Assembly (NCBI GenBank): GCA_947846985.1
Contig: CANTUZ010000008.1
Span: 37,466,817-37,530,816 of the forward strand
Source of the DNA: Fratercula arctica
Taxonomy: Eukaryota > Chordata > Aves > Charadriiformes > Alcidae
DNA length: 64,000 bases
Direction of reading: 5' to 3'
The position numbers were made by a program, and so were the translations under genes. The notes below the pieces were generated by a model, which searched no databases, was not told where the DNA came from, and saw only the letters and a program-made list of their open reading frames with translations. Shown piece after piece: positions 11,618 to 22,743 of this stretch. Positions within the stretch are counted from its first letter, which is position 1. Each line of letters starts with the position of its first letter.

Positions 11618-14097
11618 ACTGTTTATAAGTACAAACCACGACATGACAACACCGATTTGATGTGTCCATATTCTGGATGTTTCTTACTTTCCTTTTACAA
11701 AATGTTAAATGCAATTTGTACTCCTACGCATCACCTGTAAAATTCTTTTCAACTACTGTTCAAGAAAGGATGGCAGCTAAAACGCCATTCAGCCCACTGC
11801 AAGGCCACTCTGAAATGCAGTGTTTGAGCATATGGAGTTTCACAAAGGTTTGTGCAAGCCACTCACACTCTTACAAAGTTGTGTACCTTCTCCTTGGGTT
11901 GACACTGTTGCAATTCTGACACTTAGTAAGGCAGAGACTATTCAAATAAATTCCCTATATGCCTACTGAAAGGGCACAAACTGTCTTTTTAACTTCCTAC
12001 AATCTTTCATTCAACTTATTTTCTTTTTTCAAATATAGTAGAGATTTTTTAGGCTAGCCTAAGCCCTTCTGATATGTGAAGGAAGTATTTAGCCAGTATA
12101 AATCTTCCAAGATCTCTGCTGTTCAAATGCACTTATCTAGAAACAGTTCCATAATAAAGAAAACTTTCCTTTCATCATTTATAAAAACATAACATCAGAA
12201 ATACAAAATATGTCACAAAAGAGGCTATAAAAAAGTAATTTTCACTCAATTTAGGTAGAATAGATTCCCTTAGGTGAACAGAAATCTAATTTAAATTACT
12301 TCTGTCTTTCAGTATTTGCAAATTAAATTATACTGAACTGTCCAATTCAGAGAAAATTGGATTTAGTTTAATCAGTCTTGTCTGAATTATGACAGTTTTT
12401 CTTTTTCAACTTATGGAAATGCATATCCACTAGGGGAGCTGAACAAGGTTTGATGCCTGAAGGGAAGGTATGAAAGCTTAACAAATTTTAAACAGTTTGG
12501 CTCTTTTAACTGGATGACAGACATCATGCTTCTAGGTGTGGAGGGGGCTGGAGGCAGTGGTAGGGTATGGACACATGACCAAAACAACATCCAGAACAAA
12601 AAGGTCGCAGACACAACTGCTGAAGCAAATAATGAATAGTTCGAAGCTGCACACTAAATTTCAATTAATTTGAGATTTAAACAAATAAACTATTGTTTGT
12701 ATGGTATTATATACTAAAAAACGTGATTCTGTTCCACACTTCCACACACGTGAGAATGAAAGTTCTGACGGCTGTTAGAAATAAAACAAATAGGAGACTC
12801 TGAAGGCCAAATGTTGCAGCTCTTCCCAGAGTTCAGCTGATGCTCAGATTCCAAGAGTCCAGTCAAACTGAAATTTCCTTACGGATATGAGCCTTCACTA
12901 CTGAAAAAAAAAAAAAAGATGTGGCATTTCTGCCCTGCGAAATTCAGGATTAACTACAAGGAAAAGGCCTTTACATTTTCCAGGGGTTTTCAAGACTGTT
13001 GGATAGCATGAAAAATAAAAGTGCCGTAGAAGATCAAGATCAATAACATGAGAAAAGGGACTGAAATTTTGTTATGTCAGGTGTAAAGCATTGCAATATT
13101 ATGATTTATCTGAAAGTACGCAGCATTCAGTTTAATGTTCAAGGTAAAATTGATCTGGGATCACTCTATCCCCTATTACTACACTAAGTATTTAACAGCC
13201 TTAAGAAAAAAAAATAATCATACAAGTCTTTCATCAAGATCACTGTGGGGAATTTCCTTCTATTCACACACTTAGGGTTTTACAACAGTGCTAAAAGGAA
13301 ACGCTGACAGAATGGTATGCCCCAAGACTTTCCAGTCTTATTTAACATGTGACAATAAAGGACTGAGGGGAAGGACTGAGAGGTAAATAACGCTACGCCA
13401 ATAAAACAGCACATTTTCCACACATTTTCCAGCATAAGTACAGCATGTTGTACGATTGTTCTTACATATTAGTAAGTCAGGGAGCGATGGGAGCGATTCA
13501 CTTGCGAGAGGTTATGTGGCGGAGAAGGTGCTGTGTGGTGGAGAAGGGACCAGGGCCTCTGAGGGACAATGGGACCCGCGAAGCCCCGACACACGCCAAA
13601 GCGTCAACACGAACCAAGTTCTGAGGCCGAGTGGGCTGGCAGAACCACGTCTGCTTCTGTCACGTCACTTTTTCTGTCAAACGGCTTAAATTCTAACAGC
13701 AAAAACGATGGCAGCAAAACACCGCTGCGGCCTACCCGTACTGTCCATCACTGCCCAGGTCACAGGCGCTGCCCGGTGTCCGCCCGCTGAGGCGGCCCGG
13801 CCGGCCCCAAACTCCAGCACGGCGCCACAGGAACCGACCGGACGGCTGCGGCCGCTGCTGCGGGACGCCGCTGCGGTTCGCCAGGCCCCGCCGCCCCGGG
13901 ACATCCTTCCCGCGCTCCGGGCGCTCCGACCGGCGGAACTGTCTCCCCGCTTTTTTGCTCCTCGGATTATTCAGGCAGGCTCCCAGCCCGGCGGCGGCCG
14001 GCGGGACGAGGCAAAAGCGCTGCGCCGGACCCGCGCCTCCCCTCCCTCCCCCGGGACGACGACGACAGCGACGGCGGCAGCGGTGGCGCGCGCTCAC

Positions 14098-14137
14098 CTC
14101 CGCTCCGCAGCACGTTGACAGCTCTGGGCGCCGCCAT
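14098..14137 (-). CDS. METAP1D: METAP1D (mitochondrial methionine aminopeptidase), coding exon 1 (partial gene)
   Basis: METAP1D is the mitochondrial type 1D methionine aminopeptidase, a metal-dependent enzyme that removes the initiator methionine from proteins in the matrix. The exon encodes MAAPRAVNVLRSG plus the first base of the next codon (phase 1) and is followed by a consensus donor, GGAG/gtgagc. The human protein, as I recall it, starts MAAP and has a similar Val/Leu/Arg-rich run before a Gly at the same exon boundary. The peptide is basic and hydrophobic with no acidic residue, as expected for the start of a mitochondrial presequence. The start context (AAGATGG) is strong. The gene lies beyond the 3' end of HAT1 on the same strand, its usual place. 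The catalytic peptidase-M24 domain lies in later exons outside the window. The call rests on a short peptide plus synteny and the CpG island. Confidence 0.75.
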
Positions 14138-14140
14138 CTT
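14130..14140 (-). promoter_or_regulatory. YY1-like motif overlapping the METAP1D start codon
   Basis: The minus strand reads AAGATGGCGGC, the YY1 core (AAnATGGCGGC) used near start sites of many CpG-island genes. It coincides with the start codon and second codon of METAP1D, so part of the match is imposed by coding. Binding is inferred only. Confidence 0.5.
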
Positions 14141-17100
14141 GCCCACGTGAGGCGGGGGTCACGTGGCCGCGGGCGGGGTGAGTGCGTGTGTGGAAGGGTG
14201 AGCCCCGGCAGCCGCGCGCCGGGCGGTTGCGGGGGTGCGCGCGCCGCCTGAGGTAAATCCCCGCTTCGCCGGCGGGTAGCTCCGCTCAGCGCCGCCCCGG
14301 CACCCTGCCCTGGACGGCCGGCGGCCGTCACCTCCGCGCAGCCCACCCTCGCCGACCCGTAGCCCTGGCAGGGCGCGGGGCCCGGCCGCGGCTGTGGCGG
14401 TGGGGCGGGAGCGCCCCCTTCCCGCCCTTCCCCGATGGAGAGCTACGAGGGTTTGAGCGGGGCGGCACGGCGGGCTCTGCCGCGGGGTTCGCAGGTGACA
14501 GCCTTCAAACGTCAGTGGCAGCCTCGGCCTGTCCTGCGGTGGGATGTTGGGCGGCCTTCAGGTTGTTTTTCCCTTGAAGTACTGCTGAAGGGCCCTTCTG
14601 TAGAGTCTCCATTCTGCTGAGCTTTATAACGTGCCTCGCGGGCTTGGAGACTCCGCTCTTCCCACCACACACAGCAGAGAGACAGCACTTCCCCAAGCGG
14701 GACTCAGTCTCAGAAGAGCTGCAACGGTACTATTCCATGAGTGCTGGAGTTACCTCATCGTTTCTTCCCACCTACCCCCCCCCCCGCGCCCTTTTTAAAA
14801 AAAAAAAAACAACTTTTCTGTACTTTATGACTAAAAAGATGAACTACTCTTCATCAACTAAGTTTTTGATGTTGTATTTGTTGTAAAGGCCTATGCAGAA
14901 TCTGAAGGATAAAGCTTGAACCCTAAAACTCAAATACTTTTCTAGCTAAACTCATCATTTCATCTGCACAGCCAAACTTCATGCTTTTAGAAAAGATCTA
15001 AAAGAGCAAACTTTTCAGTAGAGCAGCATCTTTCCAACCTTTTTGTGGTACAGGTATTGCCATACTTCGAAGAACTACCATCATCTTACACAGTGTTGGT
15101 GTGGTAGGTTTTGTTTGCAGTCAAATAAAAATCAAACCAAACTTTTAACGTCCATTTATCACTTTTATTTTCTGCCCTTTTGTTTCCTTGCCTGCATTTA
15201 GTGTGCCTGTATGAACAATTAAACACATTTTGAAATTATGTTCTTATGGCTAGTCAGAGTTTGAGAAAAACTGTTAACAGGACATAAATCTGATAGCTGA
15301 CAGGCAAATACTAAATCTGAAGGACTCAAATCGCCAGATGAAAGTGTGAATGGAAAGCATTAGGTGGTTGCAAGAGTAGAGGGAAGAAACCAAAACATAG
15401 AAGTAACGTTAAGTATCCTTTTTTATATCTTCATATGTCTGTAACGACCTCTGTATCCTTACTCACATGCACCTGTATGCACACACTGGTAACCCGTGGG
15501 ATAAGTAAGCAAATTCTCAAATGAGAACAGAGGCTGTTTAGCTCCAGATTCATTTGTCTCCTGGTATAGGTAGTAATAGCTTTTAACTTCACACATACAA
15601 ATTTTATAATTTAGTTAACAAGGATTGTCCCAAAGCCTGTGGGAATAGCTGATGTTATTTAACCCCCCGTACTCTGGGAAAAGCCAAAAAAATATACAAA
15701 CTTAAAAGTTCCAGTTGTAAGTACTTCTGCCTTTAAGAAGCAAATTCCAAGAGTTCTCTGATCTAAAAAAAATGTGCTGTGATCATCTCAGTGGTCCTGT
15801 ACAGACCACTGTGCATCAGCTCCCACAGTGCAGTAGATGCTTATATCCAGACCACACGCATGTCTTCACCTTGTTCCTAATTCTACAGCACAGTACGGTC
15901 TTTCAGGAGTTTGATGCTCATCAGGCATCATTTTATCTTATTTTCTACCTTTGCATGGCTTTAGGAATGCGGACACCCAGCCATTGGTTCTGTGACAGCT
16001 GTGCAAGGTGTAAAGCAATCGCACATTGTTGCTGCTTGGCTTAAGTAACTACACGTGTGCTGGAGCGGGTGTGCCTGCGCGAGGCTGGAGACAACAGCAC
16101 GCTTCACACAAAAGTAGCCACATATGAGGAGTAATTCACCATCTTTTCCTGAACTGTCACTAAAGGAGAGAAACAAAGTGCTCTAAGGTAGCCTCATCTC
16201 ACCTTTCTTACCTCCGTCAATAAGTATTTCCTACTCAGTGGAATGATGCCACTTCTAGAGAAAATGAAGTGAGCGCTTGGCTTTTGTCTGCAGCCATAAG
16301 ACCAAAATGCGCTGTTGTAACAGCCTGAAAACTGGTTGACAGTGTAAGAAAATGCAGGAGCTGGAGACAATCCTAGTTACGCTGCTAGCACTTTTGTAAT
16401 TACCTTGTCCTTAAGTGTCAGGTTATTTCACAAATACTTGTAGGTTTGTGCTAGCAGTTAGACCAGACCAATTCCTTTTGCATATCAGAAACCAAGAGGA
16501 GATCAATCAAATTACGATCGATTACATTCCAGGAGAAGAACTGTAATTTCTGCAGTCTCTGAGTGAATCAAGTCTAACAACAGTCATTATTCAGTAGTCT
16601 CTAATTTATGCTTAGATGCAGGTTTTCTCCTTTTACTAAGAAATATAAATAACAGATAGAGGTTTGTTAGGATATTAAAATATCCTGGTATTAAAATAGG
16701 CAAAAGATGTGCTAAGGAAGACATAAAGCTAGGCTTTCACATGCAAGTTTGAAAGCAGTCTGTAACAGTCAATAAAACAAGAGCATTATGCCTTATGCAT
16801 AAATGAAATCTTACGTAGAGCAATACAGAAATATGCTTCTAGTTTAAATATAGTAGCTGGATACTTCTGGGGTTAGGCTTAGACTAAGGTTGTCTTAAAA
16901 GATGATTTAGTTCCACAGCAGTTTTTGCTGATGAGGCTGGTGCTGTTTGGGTCCTGCTCTAGTCCCGAATAGGTGTCCTGTGTTCAGCACTGGTGTTCAT
17001 CTCATCCACGGTGAGGCAGTTTGGAGCCCTGAACTTGCAAAAACGAAAAAAAAACCTCCTATGTCAGTGATACAAAATATATTTAATCAGACAAAGCTAC

Positions 17101-20100
17101 ACCAAACTGGGACATCACAGCTCTAGGGAAAGTAAAATAACATTTTCATAGACCTTATCATATTAAATTCATTCTAGGCAAATATTTTATCTTTTCCATG
17201 AAACTGTGAAAGTTTTAACATCATGAATACCCCATATGGCGCTGAGGAAGGCTTAACTGGAAGACAGACAAGCATCTAAAATTAGCAGCCATTGAACACG
17301 GAACACCTCCCTTACTGCCACAGCATTTAGAAACAAAAAAGGGGATGTCAAGCTCTTCACATTGATCTAGATTTCCTTTGCATTTTATCTCTTCAGCTCA
17401 AACTGCGCAGCAACCGTAAATGGAGCACATACCTCCTATATGGGGAATGTTTACAGCACTACATGTTCTTTATTTACTAAAGAAAGAAGCTAGTGATACT
17501 CTCAGGAAAAAAACACGCAGTACTGCTCCTGCTACATGGATTTTTTTTGTATCGGCAAAGAGGGAATTCTGAAACATTCTTCCCAAGGCTTTGTCTTCAT
17601 CATGTCATTACCTGAGGTTCCTTCAATTTGGGTGGGAGCCTTATATCTGAAGTGAGCTTTGAAGGGCAGAAGGGGGACATTTTTTTTCCCCCTTTTCTCT
17701 TTGCTTCTCTGGTCTGGAGAATTAAAAATATATTGAACATGGAAATCTGGAAATCGTTAGATTAATGATCCTTTTTACACCAGCGTGTACCATTATAAGT
17801 CTAAAAAGGAAGCTCAGATAGAGTCTGTAGTCTCATTTCTTACAATGCCTGCTAACTGAAGGCTTTACTGTAAGGAACAAAGAACCTAGTAACCACAGAT
17901 TTGAATGAGTAGTTTTGGGTAGAATCTGGTATTTGCATTATTTTTCTTTTTACATTGTAAAAAGATTTGAGCGATAGGGAGGGAAGCCCAGTCCTACAAT
18001 TTTCCCTCCACAGTTACAAGCCAGTATGATGGCAGATAGCATGCCCTGCCTGAGCAGAGCTTGCATCTATTTGTATTGCTTTGTGTAATAGCCTTCCATT
18101 TTCACTGGTTGCGCTAAATTTTTAGCCTCACAATTCCAAATACTGCCACTGGCGTGGTTAATAGCCTTTTGTAAAGGGAACATTCTAATAGATAGAACTC
18201 GGGGTTCAATTGAAATCTTTCTGATCGTTGGGAGAAAGAGCTAGCAGCGTAAAATGGATGGAAATACTGATGGCATGGGGGGGAAAAAAAAAAAAAAATG
18301 TTCCCCATGACTTTAAGTTGATTTTTTTTGAGACAATGGAAATATCTGCAACAGATACTTGCTTATGAGACACACATTTTAATATTTTACGATGCTTTTT
18401 GCCAACTTCAAGACCAAATAACCCTAGCAAGCAATGTTTCATGAAGCAGTAGCGTTAGAGAATAATATTTTTCAATTTGAAAGCTGAGATTCCATGCTTT
18501 TAGGTGATAGACTTATGAATTTAACAGTTTGATACTGATGAAATTGGGTCAGAACTGACGCTGGGAGAAAAGGTAAAATAGCAAAATATGCAACGTAAGA
18601 TTTTTCAAGCCTTCTAGTGTCTGACAGTCATTCAATATGATAAAGGGAAAACATAAAGAGCAACAAAGTCTCGGGGAGAGACAAAAAAGAATTGAAAAAA
18701 AAATGATCTATATAAGCAGACGTAAATCCCTCGTATAGACATTATGGGCTGCTTGCCCTCCTGCTGACACTGCAGAGAGAGACAATAGGTCAGTCCTGAA
18801 TTGCCTGAGCTGCCACATCGCAGCTCGGTGTGGTTGTTCATAGCGGGCACGGACATTTACTGCCCAAGACACCGCTTCAGCTACACAGACCTTTATTCCC
18901 CCTGCTACAGCACTTAAAGCATCCTTCAGATCCTGCAGCTTCAGGTAGCTTGCTTTCTCAGTTCTGAAACTATGGGCATTCTGTTGTATTTCTTTAGGTG
19001 GTTAGTTGTTGAGCTGGAAGTTGCTTCCTAGTATCTGCAGTAAGTAACTTTTATGCTTCAAAATACATGAAAAGGAAGAGTTTGACCCAGGTTTCTAAAC
19101 ATAAACATTTTTCAGAGCTTGATTTACCTCTTTGGGCAAAATCTTGGATTAGCCCCATTGACAATAGCTTTGCATGGAAAGCAGGTTTGTCTCTGTCACT
19201 TGCAACTAAATTCACCATTTTAGATACTCCACTGAATTTTCTGAAGTAGATTCACTGTTGCTGTGACTGGATTTGTAAGTGATGAAAGGGCAAACCAGCA
19301 GCCTGATGCCAGCAGTGTCTACAATGACACACCTTAAATATACTTCCAAATCTTATGCACAATCTGAAAAGAATATTCAAACGCACAAAACTTTTTTAAA
19401 TGCTGCATCAGCATGTTGTGCAAAGTTCCACTTCATGTTTGAGTGAAGTGACTGAAAAATCTGGATTTAATCAAAATGCAGTAAAAAAGTCATAGAGTAA
19501 ATTAAATTACATAAACCTCTTATTAGTGTTTGCTCTAAGTTCCTGTTCGTATGTAATAACCCAAAGAAAAAAAGCAGCTTAAAATAAGAAACCTGGGATA
19601 AGAGATATGCTTGAACAAAAATAATTTATAGCCAGGATTAGTGTCATATCATGCCCAGACTAGGGGAAGGCTCTAACAGCATCCAGCTTCAGCTATCCAA
19701 TTCCTACACTTCTAATGTCTAGAGATGAAAAGTTGCTGCTAAGCCTGAGTGTTCATTTGCCAGCTCACAAATGCACAAAATGGGATCCCCCCCCAGTATC
19801 TAATCGCAATTCTATACAGACAGACGTTCCGAGTTCCCAGGTCCTCTCTCAGCACACAGAAGTCAGACAATACTCGTGGCAGCTAGGCTATTTTCTATAC
19901 TGCACCAATAAGTATTTGTTTAAATATGGTAGGAGGTCCCTGTGCTTAATTACGCTAATACAGGAGTTACACGAAACTTATTAAACTTTTATTGAGTGTT
20001 AAGCATTTTTTTTTTTTTCATAAGTATGACTCACTGAGCAGCTGCAGTTGCTGCTGTGTGTACTTCAGAGACAAGAACCCTGCAGCCCACTTGCAGGTGA

Positions 20101-22340
20101 AATCTGTTATCCTGTTGAAAACCATGGAACAAACCATCCAGACTGGCAAGTCAGGAAGCTAGGAATTTATCTAGTAGCATCCACTGGAACTAAAGTGTTC
20201 AGTCAACTGTACCGTTAATGCTTAGTCTCTAAAACATTAGCTTGAACAGCATCACCCCAAAAGCCCACGGAACTAAACAGGCATAAGCTCCCCACACAGG
20301 AGCATCGGTAGAAGTATCAGAGTTTTCTAGCTGTCACACAAGAGATTACTGCCTCTCTCTCTTTGCCAAAGGATAGTCCAGACACTTCTTAGACCACTTC
20401 AGGCAAAGTCAGCAGGGCTAGTTTAATTTGCTGATGAAGGCTGTTTCAGCTAATTGGCTTAATTAACTGTAATGGATTAGGGAGTACTCACATGGTCTTT
20501 CCTGGCAGAAGCTGTGGTCTGCTGCAGGATGGCAGGATTCAAAGTTCCTAGATCTCTAAGAGGCTGTTTATTTATATCTTTGGTGCCAAGAATTAGTAAC
20601 AAAATAGTTCCTGTAAACCAAGTCATACATTTGCTTTCCAAAGGCACATCCCGACAGCTTTGAATATTCCCAGACCATACTGGAATGAGAAGCCCATGCT
20701 CAGCTTAAGACTGTACCTTCACCACTAAGGGAACTGGAGGCACTAGCTCGCCTTTCAACAGTGTCAACAGAAAAAGGAAACAATATTCTGATAGGTTATG
20801 AAAAGATTCACCTGCCCTAATCGCTGTGTGAGAGAACTTTCACTGTTTGTCTAGGGAAAGTGATTTTGTCCCTTTGGCTCAGTAGTTTTTTTTCATATCC
20901 ATCCCACACCATCAATCGAATATGGCAACCGTCACTATCTCTAGCATCAAGCCTACATTCCATGACATTTCTCACCTCTTTTGGGACATCCACATAACCT
21001 GGGGGTGATAGCAGACAAACCTCCTTTCCCTTCCCACATCAGGTACCAGAAGGCTGAACGGAACAGATATACCAGACTCTTCTGCCTTTTTATGCTCCCT
21101 CACCCCAAGAAAAATAACTTACGAAGTTCAGCCTCTCTAAGTAGGCAAACAGCCCGTTAGGCAGTGTTTTTTCTTGTCTGTCCTACAGCTTCTTAAAAGG
21201 CTTGAGCTTCTTGAGGGGCTTCAGGCTCTGTAATGCAAAAGCTCAGACAGTTAGTGTAGACTTACCCAGAAGCACAAAAAATATCCCAGACCTCTACACA
21301 GAAACCAAATTTAAGCGCAGTCCTTCAGTTCAGCTTTCCCTCTTCTGGCATATAACCAACATCTGAACGTGTTCAATAAGAGACCAAACCAACTCAACAA
21401 AAAAAACCCACCCCACCCCCTCCAAATCCCACAACTTACCTTCAGGGTTACTATTACAATCAGGGGAGGTCTTTTTAAAAACTGTTATTATTAATAATAG
21501 ATTAGATACTACAGGAGATGAATGATGTATCATACAGACAAGATATCCTAGCCAGAAGCACTAAAATTCCTAAAAAGAATTTAATAAAAAATAAAAAAGA
21601 TCCATAGGAGGTTTTAAACATTTGGAAAACATTACACTTTTTCTCTGCCTCATATTAGATGGTAGTAGAGAACTGTCAGTCTACAAACTCCAGTTTTGAA
21701 AGCTGGACCTGAATCCCATTAGGACCATGAAACATGCTTAATAAGTTTCAATGATCCTTATTCAGTCCTCTTGATTACAGGCCAAGACAAATCAGTTCTA
21801 AAGTCTGAACTACAAGAAAAAGATACCGTAATTTATTCCTTGGAGGGAGGAGAGACAGGAGAACCTCAAGTCTGAGAAGTAAAGGGTAGCAGAATGGACT
21901 TAAGGAACTACCTAAAAGCACTTGCTTCCTACAGTTTTGTGTTTCTCGCAATAGCTAAAGTAGAAGTGCTTTTGGAGTCCTTACAAAGTCTTGGCTGTTT
22001 CCCCAACTGTGACCTACTTTCCTGAAATTGTGAACCCACAAACTTGGGGGTTTGAAAAAGAATATGCCCAAGGCCCTTAAGAGGCTTAAGTAGAACAGGT
22101 CTGACAAAAGTGGACCCTGCTCCCATAAGCTAAGTGGCATGAAACTGAAGAGCGCACAGGCTCTACACAGTACAATGGGATCCAAGTAGAACAGCCTCAG
22201 GAGGACTGAGTTAGGGGAAATTTAAGGGAGATGCAATATTTATATTGCTTAGATTTATGTATTAACTTGCTATTCAGGTTTCTATCTTGAGGCAAAACAA
22301 AAGGGTAAAAGAAAATGCATACAATTGAAGTGATACTGTA
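14138..22340. other. Intergenic region between METAP1D 5' end and HAT1 3' end
   Basis: About 8.2 kb separate the METAP1D start codon from the HAT1 polyadenylation signal. The first few hundred bases belong to the METAP1D CpG island. A C run followed by T and A runs lies near 14777-14810 and a minus-strand T tract near 18286-18299. I found no exon, tRNA or recognisable young transposon. Open frames are short and unlike known proteins. METAP1D 5'-UTR sequence must begin here but its start site cannot be placed. Confidence 0.6.
14144..14165. promoter_or_regulatory. Two CACGTG E-boxes upstream of METAP1D
   Basis: Palindromic CACGTG hexamers lie at 14144-14149 and 14160-14165, 16 bp apart start to start and 6 to 28 bp upstream of the start codon. 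The second reads GTCACGTGGC, close to the sites of USF and MiT/TFE factors. Use as binding sites is inferred from the match and position. Confidence 0.5.
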
Positions 22341-22357
22341 TCTGAGAATCTACATTG

Positions 22358-22363
22358 TTTATT
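22358..22363 (-). terminator. HAT1: HAT1 polyadenylation signal (AATAAA)
   Basis: The plus strand reads TTTATT, so the minus strand carries AATAAA 213 bases past the stop codon. A weaker ATTAAA lies nearer the stop at 22459-22464. Either could be used. A 3'-UTR of roughly 100 to 240 bases is inferred. Confidence 0.6.
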
Positions 22364-22575
22364 TCAGCAATAAGTGCCCCCAAACCTGAAGTACAACATT
22401 TAAAAATCTACAACACAAAAATAGAAAATATTCAAAATGCACAGAGACACAAGTCACCTTTAATGTGATTAAAACGTCACATGAGATTTTTTTTTTTTTG
22501 CAGTTAAGTGGCAATTAAGGATGTGCTTTACAACACTGTATAGAAATTTGCAAGTTTTCTGTACAGGCAGAATCC

Positions 22576-22743
22576 TCATGCTTGTGCAAGTCGTTCTAGG
22601 ACTCTTCGGTAATCTGAAACAAGTTGTTGGAAGCTCTCTTCTAACTGTTCATGTTGCATGTTTATGTCTATTTGGTTCAACTGATTCGTCAGCTCCTCTG
22701 GTCTTAGACACCTTCTCATCTTGGCAAGCTCTCTCTGCTTTTT
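22576..22743 (-). CDS. HAT1: HAT1 coding exon 11 (terminal)
   Basis: 168 bp encoding residues 354-408 and a TGA stop at 22576-22578. It includes KKQRELAKMRRCLRPEELTN and a Gln/Glu-rich amphipathic helix ending ERLAQA. The 3'-UTR continues to lower coordinates. Confidence 0.95.
   Translation of the reverse strand, partial: KKQRELAKMRRCLRPEELTNQLNQIDINMQHEQLEESFQQLVSDYRRVLERLAQA

Larger units (their letters stand above)
1..14097 (-). other. METAP1D: METAP1D intron 1 (partial), no further exon recognised
   Basis: This stretch lies downstream of the METAP1D first coding exon on the minus strand and is read as its first intron, continuing beyond the left edge. I searched the minus strand for conserved family peptides such as PDWGD, GYGGFPK, HGDTSETF and FVGHGIG and found none. 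Open frames here are short and resemble no family I know. The longest is a 147-codon minus-strand frame at 1462-1905, of low-complexity composition. The intron holds an old SINE-like segment at about 2.2 kb, a solitary LTR at 10969-11617, and otherwise AT-rich unique-looking sequence with short A and T runs. A diverged small exon could have been missed. Confidence 0.6.
13690..14480. promoter_or_regulatory. METAP1D: CpG island and promoter region of METAP1D
   Basis: GC content and CpG density rise sharply here against the AT-rich flanks. The island covers the METAP1D first coding exon and extends into intron 1 and upstream. It contains two CACGTG E-boxes just upstream of the start codon, a GC box (ggggcggg) near 14403, and a YY1-like motif over the start codon. 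There is no TATA box at a suitable place. A CpG-island promoter with dispersed initiation is inferred. Several long open frames on both strands here reflect the high GC content and are not called as genes. Confidence 0.8.

Noticed and set aside
13732..14346. 204-codon minus-strand open frame over the METAP1D CpG island
   Set aside because: It is Arg/Pro/Gly/Ala-rich, in a different frame from the METAP1D exon, and overlaps similar frames on the other strand. This is what GC-rich CpG islands produce by chance.
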